Under the pieces are notes generated by a model. That model had not been told where the DNA came from, did no database searches, and saw only the letters and a list, made by a program, of their open reading frames with translations. From Blasia pusilla (Eukaryota > Marchantiophyta > Marchantiopsida > Blasiales), in contig CM114275.1 of assembly GCA_050084515.1 (NCBI GenBank), positions 17,298,001 to 17,362,000 on the forward strand: DNA of 64,000 bases. Reading direction: 5' to 3'. The position numbers and the translations under genes were made by a program. How positions within the stretch are numbered: the first letter of the stretch is position 1; each line of letters opens with the position of its first letter. Positions 46,175-56,993 of this stretch are shown piece after piece.

Positions 46175-47430
46175 TTTACAAGTAAAAAAGAATAAAAGGA
46201 TTTTCTTCCCTCTTAGAAAAGACTCTTCTCAAGTATAGACAAAGACTCTTGCGAATCTTGGATAACAAAGCTCCAACGAAGACCTCAAAGAAACCTCAAG
46301 AATGAACGGCTCATCCTACTCTCAGAAGTGAATCTGTCATGGCAAGTTACTCATTGTCTAATAGCGTTCCTACGCTCTTTCTGATTATCTTCTGGAATTC
46401 CGAAATCACAAGACTCAACACTCATCCCTACTGCAGCCCAATAAGGTTTTACACTCAACTCCGCACATCAGAAAGCATATATGAGAGAAGACTCTTCTTC
46501 TGCATCAAAGAGTGGAAAGAACTAGAATGTATTGCAAGCTTTAGAAATGATAAGACTCTTTGGCTTGGATCATCCCCAAGGAACTCATTACACAATCCAC
46601 CAAGACTACTGGTAAACTCAAGATACAAGGGACTAATTCTAACCAACAGTACCGGGGAATTCAAGACACAAGGGAATAATCCCTTCTTCTTCTTCTAATT
46701 TACTCTTCAAATAGTCTCTTACAATCCCTGATTGATCTTCCTATTCTACTCTATATTTCTAATTGGTAATCCTAACCTCCTTGGTTTAAATTCTCCAACC
46801 CTCCAGCTTCTTAAGACGGTTGTTTGCCCTGGCGATTCTTTTTTTTTTTCCTTTTTAAATTGTTGCGCCTCTTTATTTCCGGCTTCCGAAACCACCGCGA
46901 TGGCGCTTAGCGCTCTTCGGAGTCCTATATTTGTGATCCTTTCTTTGAAATCCTATCTTTGCAAAGACTCTTATCCTTCTGTCGCCGCGAAGAGTTCTCC
47001 TTGCGATTTCCTTTCAGTCCCCTTTCTTCAAAAATATTCTTTCTATTTCCTATTCTTTATACACCTTTCCACTTTGTCAAGACTCTTTGCTTCCTCTTCC
47101 TTATTAGAGTTCTTAGTCTTTGCTCTTGGGTCTTTGATCTTTATTCTTTGTACCCAGTTTTCCCACAAAGAGCACCTTCAGTCTTCTTTTACAAAGAAGC
47201 TTTTTCCAATCTTTTCCTACTTTTACACAATTCTCACTCTTCCAAGACAATCCTTAATCTCTTACTATCTCTTGTCCTCTCATCAGAGTTCTATCAGTCA
47301 ATATTTTCACAGAATTTTGGTAAAGTATGCCTCTTTTTTTTCCGGAATTGAGTCTTTAGTCTTCACTCAAGGAAGACTTTTCTACAAAAAATGCTCTTTC
47401 TGTCAAAATTTCAAAAACGTGGGCACTACA
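46175..47430 (-). repeat. Putative 5' LTR of gypsy copy Y
   Basis: Would begin TGTAGTGCCCACG at 47430 and end near 46175. Rich in CTCTT/AAGACTC runs. It shares blocks with 50380-51449: TCCTACTCTCAGAA with TGAATC (46314 and 50450), and the similar starts TGTAGTGCCCA and TGTGATACCAG followed by a TTTTGAAATTTTGA-like stretch. So two diverged LTRs of one family are likely. The open frame 46732-47445 is not considered coding. Confidence 0.5.
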
Positions 47431-48143
47431 ATAACCTTGGAATAGGCATGCATGGAAGATGTGGGCTAGTATTGTGGCTGATTTCATGAGTGTACTGGAG
47501 GTCGTTGAAAGTGGAAGATGCAAAAGAGCCAAATAAAAAAAAAAACCCAAAAAATGAAACGATCAGAAGGCAATCAGATTGGGAGCCAATCAACCTGAGT
47601 CATGCAACCTGTTGGATGCTGACAAGTGATAGGAATTCTACAAGTTTCAGAAATAACGTGTTAGAAAATAATGGTTTGAAGATAATGGGGGAAGGAGGAG
47701 AAAGTGAAGAAGCCTGCCAAAATGCCTGAAAGGATGGACAAAGAGAAAAGCAGCCACTCAAGCAGCCAATCTGTCGGAATCCGACAGGTTGCATGACTAG
47801 ATGACACAAAATGGAGATAAAAAAATAGGTCGCAAGAGAGTCATGTTGTAACTTCGTCAACCTGGTCTACACATATCACAAGACATGAGTCACGAGTCAT
47901 GTTGTAACTTTGTCAACCTAGTCTACAAATATCACAAGACATGAGTTTGTCATCCATATCTTTACTGATTCAAGTTCCATTTTTGGTAGAGTAACCTATC
48001 TTCGTTTGACGGTTTCAAAAAAACAAAATCACGCGCGGTAAGAGGAGAGGAAGAGAGGAAGACCATTCTAGTCAATGAGGAAAATATTACAGACATGCCC
48101 TAGAGGGGAGAAATATAGAGAGAAGAAATAATGTCAACTCTTA
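47431..48143. other. Flank with a 56-bp tandem duplication and two isolated palindromes
   Basis: No gene. TCATGTTGTAACTT...CAAGACATGAGT occurs twice (47841 and 47897, period 56). Degenerate copies of the CAACCCGTCGG palindrome lie near 47600 and 47766-47796. Confidence 0.6.
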
Positions 48144-48490
48144 CAACCTGTCAGAATCAGACAAGTTGCAAACCTGGTCCAAGACCGAAACTTGTCGGAA
48201 TCCGATAAGTTGCAAACTTGGTCTCTGGTTTTCAATCCATCGGAAATTGACTAGTTGCAAACCTGGTCCAAGACATCCAACTTGTCAGAATCCGACAGGT
48301 TGCAAATTGGTCCCTGGTTTGCAACCCATCGGAATTCGACAGGTTGCGAACTTGGGCCTTGGATGAAACCCGTCGAACTTCGATAGGTTGCAAACTTAGG
48401 CCCTGGTTTGAAACCCGTCGGAATCCGACAACTTGCAAAATTTTTCTTGGTTTGCAACTTGTTGGAAGACCATCCAGTAGACACATCAAG
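48144..48490. repeat. Tandem array of 8 palindromic units, 44-45 bp period
   Basis: Unit starts: 48144, 48188, 48233, 48278, 48322, 48366, 48411, 48455. Each holds a ~25-bp palindrome of the type CAACCTGTCGG-AAT-CCGACAGGTTG and a ~19-bp spacer resembling CAAACTTGGTCCCTGGTTT. The spacers are related to one another, not unique, so this is not a CRISPR array. Confidence 0.9.
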
Positions 48491-48609
48491 ACATAATCAA
48501 GAATGAGCTCGATCAGACACAAAAGCACAACAATTCAGCAAACTCTTCAGAAACCATCAATGTGGAAAAATTGTATGTCCTTTAGGGAAACTCAAAAATT
48601 TACATTTGA

Positions 48610-49140
48610 TCTAGTCTATGATTTCTTCAGCCTCGTCATCTACAAATTTACTCCTAACTCTCTTAGGTTCTTGTACAAAAGGAATGTCTTGGGATATAAG
48701 GTGCTCATCTGGCCGATTGTAGATGGGGATTGAGAATGTAGGGGACTTCGAGAGCCTTGCCCCCCCTCCCTTAGGTGCACCATATTGGTCCCATGTGTGA
48801 TGATTTGAGTCCCAATGCCTTACCTTGCAGAAAATCTTGCATGCTCTGCAAGGTGACACCCATCTAGTACCAATATGTGCTCCGCCGTTTGAAACCACTA
48901 AATCCCAACTCCAAAACGCTTCAATCGATTGAACCCGATAAATCTTTGAGCTCACTCGTCATGGTCCCAGAGCTCTTCCAGAATTATTGTCGGTTTTGTC
49001 CTCCTGATTTTTGGAATTTCCGGAAGTGACGATGGTGTCACTACCAATGGTGGCTCTGGAGCTTTAGCAATACTCTCACCAGCCTCTCCTAATCTGCCTT
49101 TACGTCCTCGCAAAGGTCGAAAAGTTTAGACCTTCCCTCA
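48610..49140 (-). pseudogene. Fragmentary coding sequence, unrecognised
   Basis: Minus-strand stretches read GRKGRLGEAGESIAKAPEPP, then TPSSLPEIPKIRRTKPTIIL and EELWDHDE (49120-48960), and later IYNRPDEHLISQDIPFVQEP and RSKFVDDEAEEIID (48730-48610), in different frames. They look like pieces of a hydrophilic protein, possibly exons or a decayed transposon gene. No family recognised. Confidence 0.25.
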
Positions 49141-49371
49141 AGGCAGAGAATGTTCGTGCCGAGGAGTGGTAAGGGGAGAGGAAGAGAGGAAGGAAGGAGA
49201 AAAGAGAGAGGAAGAGAGGAGAGAGGAAAATATTGGAAACCCCTAGGGTTCTCTTGGTTTGAAGAGAGTTTCCAACATGTTGGAGAGAGGAAAGTTTTGA
49301 CAAGTTGAAAAGGAATTCTTTTTCCAAAAAAAATTGGCGGTGATTTTTTTTTTGAATTTTTTTTACCTTTT

Positions 49372-49632
49372 CAACCCGTAGGAATCCGACGGGTTGAAAA
49401 GGTTTAGGGTTGCAATTTTTTTGCTTTTTTATTTTTAATGAAAATTTGCAATTTTTGGGGTTTATTAACAATTGCAACCCGTTGGACTCTGACGAGTCGC
49501 CATGATGCCTAGAAAGCAACCCGTCGGACTCTGACGGGTTGCAAAGGTAAAAAAAACCCAAAAAAATGATTTTTTTTCCTTAACAAAAAAAAAACCAAAA
49601 AATTGCAACCCATTGGTATCCGACGGGTTGCA
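49372..49632. repeat. Four palindromes of the CAACCCGTCGG family
   Basis: Starts at 49372, 49486, 49517 and 49606, e.g. CAACCCGTAGG-AAT-CCGACGGGTTG. Flanked by A/T homopolymers rather than arranged in tandem. Confidence 0.85.
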
Positions 49633-49639
49633 CTAAGTT

Positions 49640-50379
49640 TCCTCTCTTCGAAAAAAATCTCCAAAAATATTACTCACTTATAATCCATAATCTTCATATT
49701 TTTTGAAGAGAGTTTCAATTTTTTTTCCCTTTTTGTGCCTTTTTTTTTCTAAAAGAGACTCTCCTCTCTTCCTCTCCTCTCATCCTCTCTCTTGCCAAAA
49801 TTCCAGCCCCGTTCCCGCCACTCTGCCAGACGCCTCAAATACTTGCGCCTGAAAGGCCTACCAAATCAAAGACCAAGTCACACGGCCTCGAGTAGAGCTC
49901 CATGAGCGTCTTCATCAGGGCAAGTGACTTCTCCCTTCCTCCAAGTAAGGATGTCCCTTCTTGCATGAAAATTCTCGGGGGGGGGGGGGGGAATTATAAA
50001 GACTATCTAAGGTGTATCCATCGGAACATGGATCCACTGGATCCGGGATCTGGAACACCTCAAAGTTATGCCCGGGTCTCACAAAGCAGTAGACAAATGA
50101 GTGGTCCATTTGTGAAGAAGCCAGGTGCCAAACGATGTCAGCATAAACAAAAGGTAGTAGTGTAATGTACAAGGATATTAGAAAGTAATCATTTTGGGAG
50201 TATTTATGGAGTTCGATCCCCAAGAAGATCACTATTATTCGAAAAGAGAGCTTTAAGGTATGTTGTTTATATGAAGATGATAATTATGTTTATACAAAAA
50301 AAATTCAATCATTCATCCGATCATTCTCCTTCTCAAAAGTACCAAGGTTTCCTTTCTTCTGTTCTCTCGAGTGGTGTAG
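49640..50379. other. Unassigned stretch with a 15-nt G run
   Basis: Homopolymer G15 at 49977-49991. CT-rich tract at 49740-49800. Open frames 49902-50232 on both strands overlap and show no domain. Confidence 0.4.
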
Positions 50380-51449
50380 AGCAAACTCTCGGGCATATGC
50401 TTCCTTACACACAAGAACCTCACAGAGATCTCAATTGCTCGATGGCTTCTCCTACTCTCAGAATTGAATCCGTCTCGGTAGGTTACTCTCTATCAAACAG
50501 ATTTCCTACATCTATCAATTGATTATCCTTTTAGTGCAAGTGTCTCTCCCAATCTATTCTCACTCCGCAGACCCAATAAGATCTCTCAAACATATGCATC
50601 GCACATCAGAAGGAAGGATTGAGGTCTGTACTATTCCATCAAGAGCAAAAAGGCTGCAAAGTGGTTACAAGCACAAGAAGGTACTACTCTCTAGCTCGGA
50701 TAATTCCTACATCATATGGACGTCACAATAGAATGATACTAAAGACTCCTTTGATAATCTTTAGATAGTCCCTTAACCGACGTCAGTAGCAAAGATCTAG
50801 AGCGTTTCTTTAGAGTAGAGAGCTCTTGGGATCGTTTAACTACTTAAATCTACGTTTCGCTTAGCTTTTCCTATGATCCCTAGGAATTTTCTGGTTATAA
50901 GTGTTCTAACTTCTTATTTGCTCTGAAAAGTCACGCCTCCTCCTAACCTAACCACTCTGACATTGTACCGCTTGAAATCACAGACAATCTTCTCTTTATT
51001 GCGAAGTCAGGACCTCTTCCTCTTCAATAACTGACAAAGCGCTTCACTCTTCACTCTCGTTACTAAAGCTTTGTTCTTCATTCCTTCGCGAAGTACAGCT
51101 ACTTTGTCTTGGTGCTTCGTTCAAGAACAAAGTACTTCATTAATAGGTTTTTTTTCGGTCTTCGTTGTTTCTTCCGAGCTTCACTCTTGGTCTTTCGACT
51201 TTGTTTCCTAATTTCCCTCTCCTCCAAGGCAAGTCCTTGATGTTCCACCTCTCTGCCTTATCCTAGGAGCTTCATAATACATTCTAACATTCTCCATCCT
51301 TTCATTACACCAAAAGAATATTCAAGAACTCCTTGTATGTACAAGCTTTACTTCAAAGAGTCTTTAGACTTCATTCCTGAAGACGTCTATACTCATTTTG
51401 AATACAAAAATGAGTATATCCTCAAAATTGCAAAATTGCTGGTATCACA
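50380..51449 (-). repeat. Second LTR-like sequence related to 46175-47430
   Basis: Would start TGTGATACCAGC at 51449. Shares with the first LTR the TCCTACTCTCAGAA block, CTTCGCGAAG/CGCCGCGAAGAG-type phrases and the overall CTTT-rich character, but is well diverged. Which internal region it belongs to is unclear; it lies beside the palindrome-rich unit. Confidence 0.4.
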
Positions 51450-51489
51450 AGTAGACCCATGGTTTGCTCTCTAGATAGTGACACAATCT

Positions 51490-52049
51490 GCAACCCGACG
51501 TTTTGCTCATTTGGCTAGACAGAAGAGCAACCTATCGCAGTCCAACGGGTTGCTCTACAACAAAATAAGGAACTTGCTTTCAACCCGTCAGAACCCGACA
51601 CGTTGCAAGTAGAAAAGTGTCTAACATGGAAGCAACCCGTGGCATTTTGACATGTTGCTTATCAGAAAAGGGACAATTCTACTTGCAACTCGTTGCATTC
51701 TGATGGGTTGCTCATCAGCAAAGGGACAATTCTACTTGCAACCCGTCGGGTTCCAACGGGTTGCTTATCAGCAAATGGAAAATTCTATTTGGAACATGTT
51801 AAGTTCCAACCTGACGGGTTTCAATCATCGGAGACAGATAAGTGGATTTGCAACCTGTTGGGTTCCGACGGGTTGCTTATCAGCAAAGGGAAAATTCTAC
51901 TTGCAACCCGTCCGGTTCCGACGGGTTGCAATCACTAGAGACAGATAAGTGGATTTGCAACTTGTCGGGTTTCGACGGGTTGCAAATCCAATTATTTGTT
52001 AGTCTGTCTCCCCACACATGCAACCCGTCGGAATCCGACGGGTTGCATG
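51490..52049. repeat. Cluster of about 11 palindromes, including a perfect 33-bp one
   Basis: CAACCCGTCGG-type palindromes recur about every 50-60 bp from 51491 to 52045, most with GTT or AAT centres. They alternate with a phrase like TATCAGCAAAGGGACAATTCTACTT. The last (52017-52049) is perfect: arms of 16 bp (CATGCAACCCGTCGGA and its complement) around one central base. Confidence 0.9.
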
Positions 52050-54108
52050 TTTGAACCTTTTCAATTCATTCTTCAAGTCAAGTTGGAAACTTACTTGGAC
52101 TTGATTTGTAGCGGATCTGAATGTGTATTCATTTTTTATCACCCATGATTGCATTGTCCTCCACTTGAGCGAACTCTTCACGCAATGAAGGTTGAAGAGC
52201 TCGTCTTTGCTCCCTCCATTTAGCACCACCAAACACCCCGTGTCACTGAGATGAGCGTCCGCGAAAGAAAACATAAGAGCGATCTGGTCATAGGAAAGTG
52301 GGACATTCCAGTCTCGGACAGTGTCAGATGGATTGTTGTCCCAAAAAAATAATCCAAAGGGAAAATCTATAATGAGGAGCTCCATTGTCACCTCCTCAGT
52401 GACCCCATGGACCGTCCATGGGATGTGCCCATTTTGGAGAAGTTTACGCCCTAGCACGGTTAACTTCTCAATGGCAGCTTTTGACTCCCGAGTACTAAAA
52501 CTGTGCAATTCATTGATAAGATGACTATGGTGTAGAAGGACAGTTATCCTGGTTGTGGTTTCCCTATGCCTGACCAAGGATGATGGAGTGTATTCCACAC
52601 CCTTATCTCTTCCCTTGGACGATCCTGGCGCCTCCCACTTTCGCTTCTTCCGAGTTTGCTATCGGCTTGTTGGAGTCTCGATTACCTCAGATTTCACATG
52701 CGTTTTCTTTGACAAGGACCTCGTCCGACCCTCTTGCCCCTCTCGCCTTGTAGACTTGGCCTCTCGCCTTGAAAACTCACCCTCGGAATTCCTAGGCCCC
52801 TTCGTCTTTGCTTTCAAACCGCTGTGGATTTGTCCTTGGCGGTGACTACCTTGGACACCAACTCAACTGTCTCCATGGCTTGCTCCTCCGTATCTCCTTT
52901 GAAAAATTGGTCAGTCTTCACGAAGTTTGGAATGTCGTCCTTGCCATCGACAACAACGTCATACACCACACGTAGGTTCTTTTTTTTCATCTCCTCCACG
53001 TCATTGAAATCCAACCAGATTGGACAATTCAATACCTCCCACTCAGACATGTCTTACCCCATCTCCATGTTGTACATGGAGAATCCCTTTCCATTAGGAG
53101 GAGAAGCCTATAATTTGCAGGCTTCCGGAAATTTGTGCCTGCTACCTGAATTCATAGAATAGATTAGGTACATGTACACCATCTGCTGGGCAGCTCTTTG
53201 TTAGGATGACTCAACCGCCTGCTCTTGAAGATCCCGCTTCTTCTTTGCAAAATCCCATTTTTGCGCGTCTAGATCTGCCTGAGGAAGGATGTGATTCTCG
53301 AACATCGTCTAGAAGCCTAGATTTTTCGTTAGCTGATCCCTGATGTCATCAAGCCACAGTTCAAAATCTTGTGCAGCCTCTAGGTTGGCCTCCTCTAGAA
53401 CTGGCACAATCTTTTTGAGCTCCGCCTATAGACCCATGATCATCGACTCCCCGAGAAGTCGTTGCACATCCCAGAAGGACCATTCTCTTAGCCAATGGGA
53501 CATCACTGGGTCTGATATGCCTGGAGGGTGGTGTGTTGTGCGCTTTTTCGCCTTGATGCCTTCAAGACTGATTTTCATCAGTCGGATCCGCCTAAACTCG
53601 GATATTCAGGACAACGTAAACCTATGCACGCGATCTAGAGAAACCTTCTCTCGGATTCGACCATGTGGGTCTTCGTCCCTCTTCCGCTTGGGCTTGATTA
53701 TTTCCTTCAACTCCTTGTTGAACTCTGTGCCAAGTTTGGGGTTGAGGATTGCAATGTATTGTTGCATCTTGCTTGCACTGTACGTTGTAGCTGCAGGCAC
53801 GACAACCCGAATGAATTTGGCCCGTTCTGACGCCGAGACGTTTTCCCTTCGCTCTAGTTCCAATGTGGCGCTATTCTTGGCTGCCTGGATCTTGGACCAG
53901 CATAGAATCGTGACCGCTGCATCTTGGGAGATGAATGTATTTGCCCAAGTCTTCTTCTTTATTTAAGCGCCCTTTGCCAGCATCTCATTGACTAGGTTTT
54001 CACCGAGGAATCCCTTGTACTTTGATGGGTGCGTCGTAAGCACCTTCTTGACTTTGTCGCATTCCTAGATGCAGCGGTGGGTGACGTTCCCCTCGGATAC
54101 AATCCTGA
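51999..54108 (-). pseudogene. Broken unclassified coding region beside the palindromes
   Basis: Begins after a good acceptor (TTTGCATTTTCAG at 54109) and reads, with stops and frame changes, IVSEGNVTHRC, HPSKYKGFLGENLVNEMLAK, NVSASERAKFIRVVVPAATT, KMQQYIAILNPKLGTEFNKE, KRKRDEDPHGRIREK, WLREWSFWDVQRLLGESMIM, WEVLNCPIWLDFNDVEEM and YDVVVDGKDDIPNFVKTDQF. The final 200 codons (52598-51999) are open and contain MELLIIDFPFGLFFWDNN followed by PLSYDQIALMFSFADAHLSD and GCLVVLNGG. That pattern recalls motif IV (DPPF/Y) and the following strands of AdoMet-dependent DNA/RNA methyltransferases, with DPPF here DFPF; this is only a suggestion. Most stops are TAG or TAA. The last codons run into the perfect palindrome (ATRRIPTGC). 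Confidence 0.4.
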
Positions 54109-54142
54109 AAATGCAAACACAAGGTTAGAATAATGATCCCCT

Positions 54143-54222
54143 ACAACCCGTCGGTTTCCGTCTGGTTGCCCCAAAGTTTTCGTTGCATAGTGAGTGCAAC
54201 CCGTCGGACTCCGTTGGGTTGC
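54143..54222. repeat. Two palindromes upstream of the broken coding region
   Basis: CAACCCGTCGG-TTT-CCGTCTGGTTG at 54143 and CAACCCGTCGG-ACT-CCGTTGGGTTG at 54197, just beyond the proposed splice acceptor, so intronic or 5' to the coding part. Confidence 0.85.
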
Positions 54223-55307
54223 ACCACTCTCGCCAGATTGCAAGGTACACCTTACACAAAAAGTACACCTCTAGTCACAGGGTTCAGATATGAACGTTGA
54301 CATCTATGTTTATATATTAGCTATGGGGTAGTTAAAAAGCAAGAGCTTAAATCATCTGGGATTCAATTTGGATTTTGTAATCTATACTATTCTAACGTTT
54401 TGCTTGTGGATTTTTAGGATGTTGATGATTGTTCACTACGTGCACACAGAGGAGCACGGGTAGGCCAATTAGTCTTTAGGGTGAATTCCACACCCTAAAG
54501 AATTCACCGTAAATCGCACCATGCATTTCGTAAGCAAATAAACCTATCTGGAACGCAAAGAGCTTACCACGAGCTAAATTGAGGATGGCGAAGGAACTGA
54601 TAACTTCAGACAGATCCAGAGATTGGTTTGAGGAAGTGATCATCAAAATCAATCTGGTCGATAAGGTAAATGCTTTTAGGAGTGACCCCAATTACCCAAG
54701 GGATTGAATTCTGATCCTCCATATTATCAGTCATGTTTATCCTTCTCTTCAATCGAATCGTGCATACAAGTTTTGCTACCATATTCTGATGCGATGCCTC
54801 CATGACATTCTTGATGTTTGGAATCCTATGGGTAAGGATAAGGATGCTGCACCTTCTGTCTTTCAAAATGCGGATCCCTTCAGGTTTTGTTTCGAAACCG
54901 TAGCCTTGACGACTTGGAGTCACTGATGCGTTCACGAATACTGTTCACGGATGCAGATTTGATGGCAACAAAAGATTACCAACAATAACGTACAAAAATT
55001 TCAAGTGAAGAGATTATTCAGAAGTAAGCACTACCGTCTCTGAGATGAAGTACAATGACACCATGCAGTTGCCATCGTCGATAAACATGAATGTTGACGG
55101 TAAGGATGCTGCACCTGCTCTCTTGCAATATGTGGATCCCTCCACATATTGCAAGACACTCCGATCACGCCTGAGAGAGCTAGGCCGTTTCAATACGAGA
55201 GGAGAGCCACTACGGGACGAGAGGAGAGGCCGCGCAATGACCAACGACACAAGAGTCGAGATCTACCAACGCTGCAAGGGGATTGGAAGTCGCGCTACTC
55301 TACTGCT
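54223..55307. other. Intergenic; small duplicated block and hairpin
   Basis: A 110-codon minus frame at 54606-54935 has no recognisable domain. A block TAAGGATGCTGCACCT...GGATCCCT occurs at about 54836 and 55100. A strong hairpin lies at 55121-55156. Confidence 0.4.
55121..55156. repeat. Perfect hairpin, 16-bp stem and 4-nt loop
   Basis: TCTTGCAATATGTGGA (55121-55136), loop TCCC, and TCCACATATTGCAAGA (55141-55156). Confidence 0.9.
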
Positions 55308-55380
55308 TCTAAACGCATAGACCACACTGAACATAGTTGTTGTCGTGCATGTTGGGAAACTTGGGGATTTGTTTATTGTT
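55308..55380 (+). repeat. 73-bp direct repeat, left copy
   Basis: Identical to 63928-64000 over 73 bp (TCTAAACGCATAGACC ... GGGATTTGTTTATTGTT). The right copy runs into the window edge, so the true length is unknown. Confidence 0.95.
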
Positions 55381-55440
55381 CAGGTGAATGGTCAAAGTCA
55401 TTCCAGTCGCAAGTTTTCCCAAAGTGAGTGGTCGTTGTAG

Positions 55441-56175
55441 TCCGAAAGAGGCAGCAACCAAGAAAGAGGCAGCAGCGCTGTACTCAAGCAGTGATCGGGC
55501 CAAGCCGAGATCCGAAAGAGGCAGCAACGCTGTACTCAAGCAGTGATCGGGCCAAGCCAGCCAACAACGATGACTTGGAGCCTCTATCGAACCGTGCCGA
55601 ATCAGCAACGATAAAGGAGAGTCGTCATTGAGCAATGAGCAACAAAGGAAAGCCAACATCAGGGACGATATCCAGGCCCCAGGACGATATCCACCCAACA
55701 ACGACCGAACAGAGCCGAGGTCCGAAGCATCGAGCAAAGAGCAAGGCAAAAAGCAAGGAGATCCAAACCAACGGCGAAAGCGTAGATCGAGTAGTAGAAC
55801 ACGAGCCTGGAGCAGCGACAGGAGCAACACGAGCAACGAGACGCAAAGAGCAAGACCCGGGAGCCGAGCAACGAGCCAGGAGTAACGAGCAACACGAGCA
55901 CGAGCCTGGAGCAACGAGACGCGAAGAGCGAGACCCAGGAGCGGAGAGCGCGAACCAGGCAGGAGACAATCGACACCGGGGAGCGGAGAGCCGCGAGCAA
56001 CCGTCCGCCTAGCTCGCCTAACCCTAACCGGCCTGATCACTTGATTCCGTCCACTCCTTCGCGTCCATTCCTTTCCGTCCGTTCCTTTCCATCCGTTGAT
56101 TCCGTCCGTTGATTCCGTCCGTTTGGTCTCCGTCCGTCCATCTCCGTTCCGTCCATCTTCTATCTCCGTCCGTTT
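55441..56175. repeat. Low-complexity repeats
   Basis: 55441-55565: two copies of TCCGAAAGAGGCAGCAAC...GTACTCAAGCAGTGATCGGG, 70-bp spacing at the start. 55760-55960: purine-rich GAGCAACGAG/CGAGCCTGGAGCAAC units, period about 100 bp. 56047-56175: TTCCGTCCG/TGATTCCGTCCG units. Long open frames on both strands (e.g. minus 56241-55309) come from the repeats and are not called genes. Confidence 0.75.
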
Positions 56176-56993
56176 AGTCACGACATCTCCGTCCCGGATA
56201 TCGTTCCCTCTGCCAACCACCGGGTATCCGACCCACACCAACCCTTCCGCACCTCGTCCACCTGCGCCTAAGTCCTACTCTCAGTAGCCAGCCTAGGCGG
56301 TCTTAATGGCTAAACCGCGGTTATCTATGGCTTTCACGAGGTAGTGGATTTTAAATGGCGGCACTGCTAGCAAGTCAGACCCTAAACATAGTTCACTCTA
56401 TACGTTGGGATATCACCATCTCGGTCGAAGTTCAATGGTGTCTGCCGATCGGCGCTGGTGCATTTTTGTTGGAACATCTGTGAAGTTGAAGTTGTCACAG
56501 TATCTCGGAAAGGGCGTGCCGCGATTGACAGATAATAGCTCGTGAAGAATTCCCCTACCCGAGGAAGACGTTTAGCCCTGGCACTTTCCAGTAGGCATCG
56601 CTAAGCGGTGAAAAGACGAGACGGTAGTGGCTGGGGCATTTCAATTCCGTAGAAGGACTTCCTTAAAAATCAACTACATCTACGACTACTGCTACAACGA
56701 AGAAACGACATCGGAGGTGAAACCAGCGACTCCGTGAGGCCTTTGCAGCGCCCTCTCTGTCAGGATGTCAGGACACTGAGGTAGGAGGCCCTACGATGTC
56801 AACTAGAGATTAGCGCTGAGGTCATGGGACTGAGTCTATGACAGGGGCAGAGTTCAAGTGTAGATATTGGGTGCGGCAGCTCAATGAGTAAGCGCTTGCA
56901 CCGTTCGAGCGAAGTGAGGTAGTGGTGATAGGCTGTCGAGTGTCTGGATAAGGAGCAGGAGCGTTTTGATCGACCGATCGAGAGAGGATTAAC
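56176..56993. other. Upstream region of the LEA_2 gene
   Basis: No coding region. It should contain the promoter and 5' UTR of the LEA_2 gene. No clear TATA box could be chosen. Confidence 0.45.

Larger units (their letters stand above)
39720..47430 (-). mobile_element. Second gypsy family, copy Y, with 5' LTR, rearranged
   Basis: Leftward: LTR (47430 to about 46175), candidate PBS (46163-46146), gag (to 44103), an inverted protease segment (44102-43548, on the plus strand), pol (43545-40615), and the ORF downstream of integrase (40405-39740). The order matches a complete LTR element except for the inversion and the missing 3' LTR. Stops in most frames. Confidence 0.8.

Noticed and set aside
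46732-47445. 237-codon hydrophobic plus-strand frame resembling a membrane protein
   Set aside because: T/C-rich LTR-like DNA read antisense to the element gives Phe/Leu/Ser-rich frames by chance.
48144-48490. Looks like a CRISPR array (palindromic repeat plus ~19-bp spacer, regular period)
   Set aside because: Spacers are related to each other, repeats are degenerate, no cas genes, and the surrounding DNA is a plant nuclear genome.
49977-49991. G15 run as a possible G-quadruplex element
   Set aside because: A single homopolymer, likely length-polymorphic or an assembly/sequencing issue; nothing links it to function.
50205-50225. GAGTTCGATCCCC as a tRNA B box
   Set aside because: No A box or foldable cloverleaf at the right distance.
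55309-56241. 310-codon minus-strand open frame and several plus-strand frames
   Set aside because: They are produced by purine-rich and CCGTC repeats open in several frames at once; no domain.
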